NCBI GenBank assembly: GCA_964430755.1
Contig: CAYSFT010000039.1
Location: 1 to 19,791 of the forward strand
Source: Flemingiibacterium sp964430755
GTDB lineage: Bacteria; Bacillota; Clostridia; Oscillospirales; CAG-272
DNA length: 19,791 nt
Reading direction: 5' to 3'
Below the pieces are notes generated by a model. That model worked only from the letters and a program-made list of their open reading frames with translations. It was not told the DNA's origin and searched no databases. Of the stretch, positions 14,418-19,791 are shown piece by piece. Every line of letters begins with the position of its first letter. Position 1 is the stretch's first letter. The position numbers and the translations under genes were made by a program.

Positions 14418-17237
14418 ATGCCACAGGACTATTCAAAAACATTAAATCTCCCGAATACCGACTTTTCCATGCGCGCTAACCTTCCCCAGCGTGAGCCGGA
14501 GATCGGTGCTGTTTGGGCAAACGAAAACATCTATCAAAAAATGCTTGAGAAAAACGAGGGCAAGCCGCTTTTCATTCTTCATGACGGTCCTCCCTTCTCA
14601 AACGGTAATATCCACATGGGTACCGCACTCAACAAGGTGCTCAAGGATTTCATCAACAAATACAAGGCAATGAACGGCTTCAAGGTTCCGTATGTTCCCG
14701 GCTGGGATAACCACGGTATGCCTATCGAATCCGCTATCATCAAGAAAAACAAGCTCGACCACAAGAATATGTCGGTTTCCGAGTTCAGAACCGCCTGCCA
14801 CGATTTTGCAAAGGATTTCGTTGATATTCAGATGATCTCCTTCAAGCGTCTCGGCGTACTCGGCGACTGGGATAACCCTTACCTCACAATGGATCCTAAG
14901 TTTGAAGCACGTGAGGTTAAGGTATTCGGTGAGATGTATAAGAAGGGCTATATCTATAAGGGACTGAAGCCCGTATATTGGTGTCCTCATGACGAAACCG
15001 CTCTTGCTGAAGCGGAGATCGAATACAAGGATATCGACTGCACCTCCATTTACGTTAAATTCAAGGTTAAGGACGACCTCGGCAAGTTCTCTGCCCTCGA
15101 CCTTGACAACACCTATTTTGTAATCTGGACAACCACAACATGGACACTCCCGGGTAACCTTGCAATCGCAGTTCATCCGCGCGAGAAATATGTTGCAGTT
15201 AAAGCGGCAAACGGCGAGACTTATATCCTTGCCGATGCACTTGCAGACAAAACTATGGCAGCAGCAGGTATTGAAAGCTATGAGCGTGTTGCAGAGTTTG
15301 TCGGCGGCGACTTTGAATATATGAGCGCACAACATCCTTTCCTTGATCGTGAAAGTAAGCTTCTGCTTGCCGAGTACGTTACAATGGAAAGCGGTACAGG
15401 CTGCGTACACACAGCTCCCGGCTTCGGTGCAGATGACTATGTAACCTGTATGCGCTATAAGATTCCGATAATCGTACCAGTTGATGACCGCGGCTATCAG
15501 ACCGAGGACGCAGGTAAGTTTGCAGGTATGTACTATGAGGAATCAAACGAAGCAATTCTCAAGGATATGAAAGAATCGGGCGCACTGCTCGCTTCCGAAA
15601 ATATCAGCCACAGCTATCCTCATTGCTGGAGATGTAAGAACCCGATCATCTTCCGTGCAACCCCTCAGTGGTTCTGCTCTGTTGACGCTTTCCGTGCAGA
15701 AGCTGTAAAGGCTTGCGAGAGCGTTGATTGGAATCCTGCATGGGGTGGAGAGCGTATGGTTTCGATGATCAACGAGCGTGCAGACTGGTGTATTTCCCGT
15801 CAGCGCCGTTGGGGTCTGCCGATTCCCGTTTTCTACTGCCCTGAATGTAAAAAACCGATTTCCACCGATGAAACCATCGCGGCAGTTTCCGCAGAGTTCG
15901 CGGCTAACGGCTCCAACTCCTGGTTTGACAAGACATCCGAGGAACTGCTTCCCGCAGGCTTCAAGTGTCCTCATTGCGGATGCGACCACGGCTTCATCAA
16001 GGAAACCGATACACTCGACTGCTGGTTCGACTCCGGTTCAACTCACTTCTCCGTTCTCGAGAATGGCGAGCTTTCACATTGGAGCGGCATGCAGTGGCCC
16101 TCTGACCTCTATCTTGAGGGCGGTGACCAGTATCGCGGATGGTTCCAGTCTTCCCTTCTCACCGCTGTCGGCGCAAAGGGACAGGGCGCACCTTATAAGC
16201 AGGTTCTCACACACGGTTGGGTTGTTGACGGCGAGGGTAAGGCAATGCACAAATCGCTCGGCAACTCCGTTTATCCCGAGGACGTAATCAAGAAGTACGG
16301 CGCGGATCTGCTCCGTCTTTGGGCGGCTTCGAGTGACTATACCGTTGACGTTCGCTGCTCCGATAACCTCTTCAAGCAGTTCTCCGAGACATACAGAAAG
16401 TTCCGCAACACCGCGAGAATTATCATGGCTAACCTCGGCAAGACCGGCGAGGACTTCAACCCCGACACCGATATGCTTCCGCTTTCCGAGCTTGAACCCA
16501 TCGACAAGTGGGCACTGGCACGTCTCAATAAACTTGTCAAGGAAGCTCACGAGGCTTATAACAGTTATGATTTCCATATCGTTGTTCATGCCATTGCAAA
16601 CTTCTGTACAATTGATATGTCGAAGCTCTATATCGACATCACAAAGGACAGACTTTACGTTGAAGCGGCTGACTCAAAGACACGCCGTGCAGCACAGACT
16701 GCAATGTATCACATTCTCTCCGCTCTGACACGCATCACTGCTCCTCTCCTCTCCTATACAGCAGAAGAAATCTGGGCGGCAATGAAGCATATTTCAAGCG
16801 ATGACACAAGAAGCGTATTCCTCAACGATATGCCGAAATACGATGAGGCACTCTGCTTCGACGGCATTGAGGACGGTTACGCAAAGCTGTTTGATCTCCG
16901 TGATGACGTCATGAAGGCACTCGAAATTGCACGTGCAGATAAGCTCATCGGTAAATCCCTCGACGCAAAGCTCACTATCTGGGCACCTCACGCAGACACC
17001 TATGCAACACTTAATTCGTTTGCAACTGAGCTTGAGGATATCTTCATCGTCAGCGGCGTTACCGTACTTGAAGGCAATGCTCCTGCAGATGCGTACACGG
17101 AAACTGTTAGCGGCATCGGCGTAAAGGTTGAGCAGGCTGACGGCGAAAAGTGTGACCGTTGTTGGAAGTATTCAACCGAAACTCACGCTGACGGAGATTC
17201 TTGTCTGTGCAGTCGTTGTAAGTCAGTTGTGGGCTGA
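14418..17237 (+). CDS. ileS: isoleucyl-tRNA synthetase
   Basis: IleS charges tRNA-Ile and edits misactivated valine. The 939-residue protein has the class I core with the HIGH-type motif at 66-69, PYVPGWDNHGMPIES, the editing domain near 200-400 with WTTTTWTLPGN, CISRQRRWGLPIPVFYCPE, DTLDCWFDSGSTH and the KMSKS-type loop at about 609-613. Two motifs are unusual: HIGH reads HMGT, and KMSKS reads AMHKS. Cysteine pairs in YCPECKKP and KCPHCGCDH, and four more at the C-terminus (CDRC to CSRC), suggest two zinc knuckles. AAAGGAG precedes the ATG. There is no T-box leader: only 31 bases separate it from divIVA. Its stop overlaps lspA by one base. Confidence 0.96.
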   Translation: MPQDYSKTLNLPNTDFSMRANLPQREPEIGAVWANENIYQKMLEKNEGKPLFILHDGPPFSNGNIHMGTALNKVLKDFINKYKAMNGFKVPYVPGWDNHGMPIESAIIKKNKLDHKNMSVSEFRTACHDFAKDFVDIQMISFKRLGVLGDWDNPYLTMDPKFEAREVKVFGEMYKKGYIYKGLKPVYWCPHDETALAEAEIEYKDIDCTSIYVKFKVKDDLGKFSALDLDNTYFVIWTTTTWTLPGNLAIAVHPREKYVAVKAANGETYILADALADKTMAAAGIESYERVAEFVGGDFEYMSAQHPFLDRESKLLLAEYVTMESGTGCVHTAPGFGADDYVTCMRYKIPIIVPVDDRGYQTEDAGKFAGMYYEESNEAILKDMKESGALLASENISHSYPHCWRCKNPIIFRATPQWFCSVDAFRAEAVKACESVDWNPAWGGERMVSMINERADWCISRQRRWGLPIPVFYCPECKKPISTDETIAAVSAEFAANGSNSWFDKTSEELLPAGFKCPHCGCDHGFIKETDTLDCWFDSGSTHFSVLENGELSHWSGMQWPSDLYLEGGDQYRGWFQSSLLTAVGAKGQGAPYKQVLTHGWVVDGEGKAMHKSLGNSVYPEDVIKKYGADLLRLWAASSDYTVDVRCSDNLFKQFSETYRKFRNTARIIMANLGKTGEDFNPDTDMLPLSELEPIDKWALARLNKLVKEAHEAYNSYDFHIVVHAIANFCTIDMSKLYIDITKDRLYVEAADSKTRRAAQTAMYHILSALTRITAPLLSYTAEEIWAAMKHISSDDTRSVFLNDMPKYDEALCFDGIEDGYAKLFDLRDDVMKALEIARADKLIGKSLDAKLTIWAPHADTYATLNSFATELEDIFIVSGVTVLEGNAPADAYTETVSGIGVKVEQADGEKCDRCWKYSTETHADGDSCLCSRCKSVVG

Positions 17238-17737
17238 TGAAGAAACTTCTGTGGCTTCTGCCTATCGCGGCAATTGTCGGACTTGATCAGCTGACAAAAT
17301 ATCTTGTTGTCAAGAATTTGGAGCTTCATAAAAGTATCACAATAATAAACGGAGTACTCAATTTCACTCGCACAGGCAATGACGGTGCGGTAGCCGGTAT
17401 ACTTGATGATCATCGTTGGGTATTCATGTCAGTGTCAACTGTGGCAATAATAGCGATGCTGATTTTCATGTTCGGTTTTTATAAAAAATACTATTCACCA
17501 CTCCTATACACTTCGCTTTCAATGGTCGTTGGCGGTGGAATAGGAAACATGATTGACCGTATTGCCCTTGTGGATGTAGTAGACTTTATTGACGTTAAAT
17601 TCATCCCGTTTTGGAAATTGATATTCAACGTCGCAGATATATTTGTCTGTGTCGGATGCGCTTTGATACTCTTTTATGTTATCAAAAGCGACATCGCCGA
17701 ATCGCGCAAAAGGAAAGAAAGCGAACAAAAAAACTAA
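17237..17737 (+). CDS. lspA: lipoprotein signal peptidase (signal peptidase II)
   Basis: LspA cuts the signal peptide from diacylglyceryl-modified prolipoproteins in the membrane. The 166-residue protein shows four hydrophobic segments and the family motifs GLDQLTKYLV (15-24), GGGIGNMIDRI (99-109), VVDFID and FNVAD. The catalytic aspartates are predicted to be Asp116 and Asp134. The conserved N-x-G-A-A-F block is altered to GNDGAVAG. The ATG overlaps the ileS stop (TGATG), so translation is coupled. The ileS-lspA order matches Bacillus, except that ylyA is missing between them. Confidence 0.95.
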   Translation: MKKLLWLLPIAAIVGLDQLTKYLVVKNLELHKSITIINGVLNFTRTGNDGAVAGILDDHRWVFMSVSTVAIIAMLIFMFGFYKKYYSPLLYTSLSMVVGGGIGNMIDRIALVDVVDFIDVKFIPFWKLIFNVADIFVCVGCALILFYVIKSDIAESRKRKESEQKN

Positions 17738-17744
17738 ACAAATA

Positions 17745-17771
17745 TCCCTCGGTCATAGATCGGGGGATTTT
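17745..17771 (+). terminator. weak terminator-like hairpin after lspA
   Basis: TCCCTCG pairs with CGGGGGA (7 bp with one T-G pair, 9-base loop), followed by only four T. It leaves 11 bases before the next ATG, so partial termination or a translational effect is more likely than a full stop. Confidence 0.5.
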
Positions 17772-17782
17772 CATAGGAATTT

Positions 17783-18718
17783 ATGAACATAATAACAAAT
17801 GAAGACGTCGGCAAGCGTCTCGACGTCTATATAAGCGAAACCGAAGGGCTGACTCGCTCGGCGGCACAAAAATTAATATCGACCGATAACGTCACCGTAA
17901 ACGGAAAATTTCCTGCGAAGAATTACCGTCTGCGTCTTGGCGACGAGATTGAAACCGAGCTTCCCGAGCCCGTGAGTGACGATGCTGTACCGCAGAATAT
18001 TCCGCTCGACATCGTTTACGAGGACAGCGACCTGCTCGTTGTAAACAAGCCGCGAGGAATGGTCGTTCACCCTGCACCGGGCAATCCGGACGGTACGCTC
18101 GTCAATGCCCTGCTCTATCACTGCGCCGACTCATTATCGGGCATCGGCGGCGTCATACGTCCAGGCATCGTACACCGCATCGACAAGGATACAAGCGGAC
18201 TTCTCATCGTTGCAAAAAATGATACATCACACCTGAAGCTCGCCGAACAGATAAAGGAACACAGCTTCGAGCGCGAATACAGAGCGATAGTGCTTGGCAA
18301 TCTGCGCGAGGATAACGGCACTGTCGATGCGCCGATCGGACGTGACATCCGTGACCGCAAGCGCATGGCTATAAATTCGGACGGCAGAAATGCGAGAACC
18401 CATTACGAGGTGCTTGAACGCTTCTCTGTTATGGGACACAGCTATACGTTTGTGCGCTGCAAGCTTGAAACGGGACGCACACATCAGATACGCGTCCACA
18501 TGAAATCGCTCGGTCATCCCCTGCTCGGCGACAGTCTTTACGGCGGCGGAAACACAAAATTTGAACATTCGCTCGGAGAACTCCTCAGCGGACAGTGCCT
18601 CACTGCATCGCACATCGGCTTTCTTCATCCGACAAGCGGAGAATTCCTGCGATTTGACTGCGAGCTTCCCGAATATTTCCTCGAGATACTCGATAAACTC
18701 AGAAAGGCATCCCAATGA
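17783..18718 (+). CDS. RluD-family pseudouridine synthase (YlyB-like)
   Basis: The family converts specific uridines in 23S rRNA, or sometimes tRNA, to pseudouridine. The 311-residue protein has an N-terminal S4 RNA-binding domain (about 12-60, with RLDVYISETEGLTRSAAQKL). The catalytic domain follows, with VVNKPRGMVVHPAPGN and HRIDKDTSGLLIVAK, where Asp134 is the catalytic residue. Further patterns are LETGRTHQIRVHM and HPLLGDSLYGG. It lies after lspA as ylyB does in Bacillus. The exact target uridines cannot be read from sequence. AGGA precedes the ATG, and its stop overlaps the next gene by four bases. Confidence 0.93.
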   Translation: MNIITNEDVGKRLDVYISETEGLTRSAAQKLISTDNVTVNGKFPAKNYRLRLGDEIETELPEPVSDDAVPQNIPLDIVYEDSDLLVVNKPRGMVVHPAPGNPDGTLVNALLYHCADSLSGIGGVIRPGIVHRIDKDTSGLLIVAKNDTSHLKLAEQIKEHSFEREYRAIVLGNLREDNGTVDAPIGRDIRDRKRMAINSDGRNARTHYEVLERFSVMGHSYTFVRCKLETGRTHQIRVHMKSLGHPLLGDSLYGGGNTKFEHSLGELLSGQCLTASHIGFLHPTSGEFLRFDCELPEYFLEILDKLRKASQ

Positions 18719-19533
18719 AATTTGATGGAATAATGATAATCACGGACCTCGACGGTACATTCTTTAATTCAAAAGGCAATATCGCCGAGAAAAACATCGA
18801 AGCGGTTGAATATTTCAAGAAAAACGGCGGACTTTTCACGATTGCAACAGGCCGCAGTCCGAAATCGCCTCCGTGGCTTACAGAAAAGTTCACACCCCTT
18901 GTAAATGCGCCTGCGATACTCTGCAACGGAGCATTTTGCTATAATTTCCACAAAGAGGAGCGTATCTGCGAGATTGAGCTTGATTATCAAAAAGCCACCG
19001 AGCTTGCAATGACCGTTCACCGTGACTTCCCCGAAATAACAGTACGCCTTTCAACAGGAAATATTGAATACAGCCTTTCTGCAGAAGAATCTATTGAAAT
19101 CGTAAACGGCGAATACTGCATCGTTGGCAAAAAAACGCTTGCGATAAAGAACTGGGCGCGAGTCTCCTTTGACGGCGATGCAGAGTCCACAGATCGCGTT
19201 CGTGAGCGTTTCCATGACGAGTACAGCAAATACTTCGCGCTTATGAAGCCGTGTCCGATCATATACGAGTTTCAGGACATCCGCGCTACAAAGGGACAGG
19301 CACTCGACCGTCTGCGTGGATATCTTAAAGACAGTGGGCTTATAAAAGGCGATCTCACGGTATATGGCGCCGGTGACTACGAAAACGATCTCGACCTGCT
19401 CGCTCATGCGGATATCGCCGCGTGTCCCGAGAATGCGATAGATTCGGTAAAAGCACGCTCAAAGGTACAGCTTTGTCACTGCGATGACGGTGCTATTGCT
19501 GATCTTATTGAGAAAATCGAAAAAACAAAATAG
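18715..19533 (+). CDS. Cof-type HAD-superfamily phosphatase
   Basis: This 272-residue protein has the four HAD motifs: TDLDGTFF (nucleophile Asp11, acid Asp13), TIATGRS, Lys in TKGQALDRL, and GAGDYENDLDLL. The long cap between motifs II and III is of the C2B/Cof type, a group acting on sugar phosphates and similar small phosphoesters in the cytoplasm. The true substrate is unknown. The ATG overlaps the preceding stop (ATGA), so it is coupled to the pseudouridine synthase gene. It stands where Bacillus has pyrR. A shared terminator follows. Confidence 0.92.
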   Translation: MKFDGIMIITDLDGTFFNSKGNIAEKNIEAVEYFKKNGGLFTIATGRSPKSPPWLTEKFTPLVNAPAILCNGAFCYNFHKEERICEIELDYQKATELAMTVHRDFPEITVRLSTGNIEYSLSAEESIEIVNGEYCIVGKKTLAIKNWARVSFDGDAESTDRVRERFHDEYSKYFALMKPCPIIYEFQDIRATKGQALDRLRGYLKDSGLIKGDLTVYGAGDYENDLDLLAHADIAACPENAIDSVKARSKVQLCHCDDGAIADLIEKIEKTK

Positions 19534-19545
19534 ATATAAAAGTAC

Positions 19546-19582
19546 GCACCGCAAGCTCGTTTTTTGAACTGCGGTGCATTTT
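19546..19582. terminator. bidirectional terminator between the HAD gene and glnA
   Basis: GCACCGCA and TGCGGTGC form a perfect 8-bp stem with a 16-base loop. T-rich bases follow on the plus strand (ATTTTAT) and, more weakly, on the minus strand (GTACTTTTAT). It lies between two convergent genes and can serve both. Confidence 0.8.
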
Positions 19583-19585
19583 ATA

Positions 19586-19791
19586 TTAAAGATTATAATA
19601 CTTATCAAATTCTGCAGGATGAGGAATTGCCGCAAGCTGACGGCACTCTTCGCGCTTATTTTTGATGAAGTTTGTGATAAGCTCCTTCGGGAATACGCCG
19701 CCGGCAGTCAGATAGTCGTTATCTGCCTCGAGTGCATCAAGCGCTTCGGGAAGCGAGGTCGGAAGATGATGGAGCTTTGCCTTTTCCTCGT
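19586..19791 (-). CDS. glnA: glutamine synthetase, C-terminal fragment
   Basis: Only the last 68 codons are in the window; the gene continues past the right edge. The fragment includes LPTSLPEALDALEADN, AGGVFPKELITNFIKNKR and the end AAIPHPAEFDKYYNL, which matches the C-terminus of type I glutamine synthetases of Clostridia (the P-H-P-x-E-F-x-x-Y-Y pattern). The enzyme would make glutamine from glutamate and ammonia. The reading frame is open throughout, with stop codon TAA at 19588-19586. Active-site residues are outside the window, so the call rests on the C-terminal helices alone. Confidence 0.85.
   Translation of the reverse strand, partial: EEKAKLHHLPTSLPEALDALEADNDYLTAGGVFPKELITNFIKNKREECRQLAAIPHPAEFDKYYNL

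Noticed and set aside
14598..15410. A 270-codon minus-strand ORF
   Set aside because: It is a shadow of ileS on the opposite strand, cysteine-rich from complementary codons, with no family match.
16074..16589. Other long minus-strand ORFs inside ileS (also 15543-15989)
   Set aside because: They are antisense to a conserved coding region and lack ribosome sites.

Overview
The window looks like ordinary core chromosome from a spore-forming, low-to-mid G+C member of Bacillota, class Clostridia; a gut Oscillospirales/Ruminococcaceae-type organism is an inference. The supporting evidence is a sigma-K gene, a lysine L-box riboswitch ahead of dapA, GGAG-type ribosome binding sites, and a ylmE-sepF-ylmG-ylmH-divIVA-ileS-lspA-ylyB run matching the Bacillus subtilis order. 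I found no phage genes, insertion sequence, CRISPR array, tRNA or rRNA.

Layout. Bases 1-335 hold no gene; they carry a large imperfect inverted repeat whose right edge merges with a terminator. From 336 to 6059 every gene is on the minus strand: a Nudix hydrolase, a NYN-domain protein, sigK, a SLOG/YpsA-like protein, then the dapA-dapB pair. Most of these single genes have their own promoter or terminator. The dap pair is preceded by a promoter, a lysine riboswitch and an intrinsic terminator (6173-6465). A nested hairpin repeat lies between dapB and the SLOG gene.

At about 6.5 kb the coding strand switches. The plus strand first carries queA, a Dcr2-like metallophosphoesterase and miaA, so two tRNA modification enzymes flank a phosphoesterase. 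A new promoter at 9604-9632 then starts a long envelope and division cluster: a HlyD-like membrane adaptor, the PLP-binding YggS/YlmE protein, sepF, ylmG, ylmH, divIVA, ileS, lspA, an RluD-family pseudouridine synthase and a Cof-type HAD phosphatase. Several of these genes overlap by 1-4 bases. Terminator-like hairpins after sepF and lspA may tune read-through. A shared terminator separates the cluster from the convergent 3' end of glnA, which runs off the right edge.

How the genes fit together. DapA and DapB feed diaminopimelate and lysine synthesis, used in peptidoglycan and dipicolinate. SepF, YlmG, YlmH and DivIVA act in septum placement and growth. LspA matures lipoproteins. QueA, MiaA, IleS and the pseudouridine synthase serve tRNA and rRNA function. 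The least explained parts are the NYN protein, the SLOG protein, the phosphoesterase and the HlyD-like adaptor. No clearly new multi-gene system is evident. The best leads are the large inverted repeat, the riboswitch platform, a possible sporulation promoter for sigK, the altered IleS signature motifs and the division-linked HlyD-like protein.
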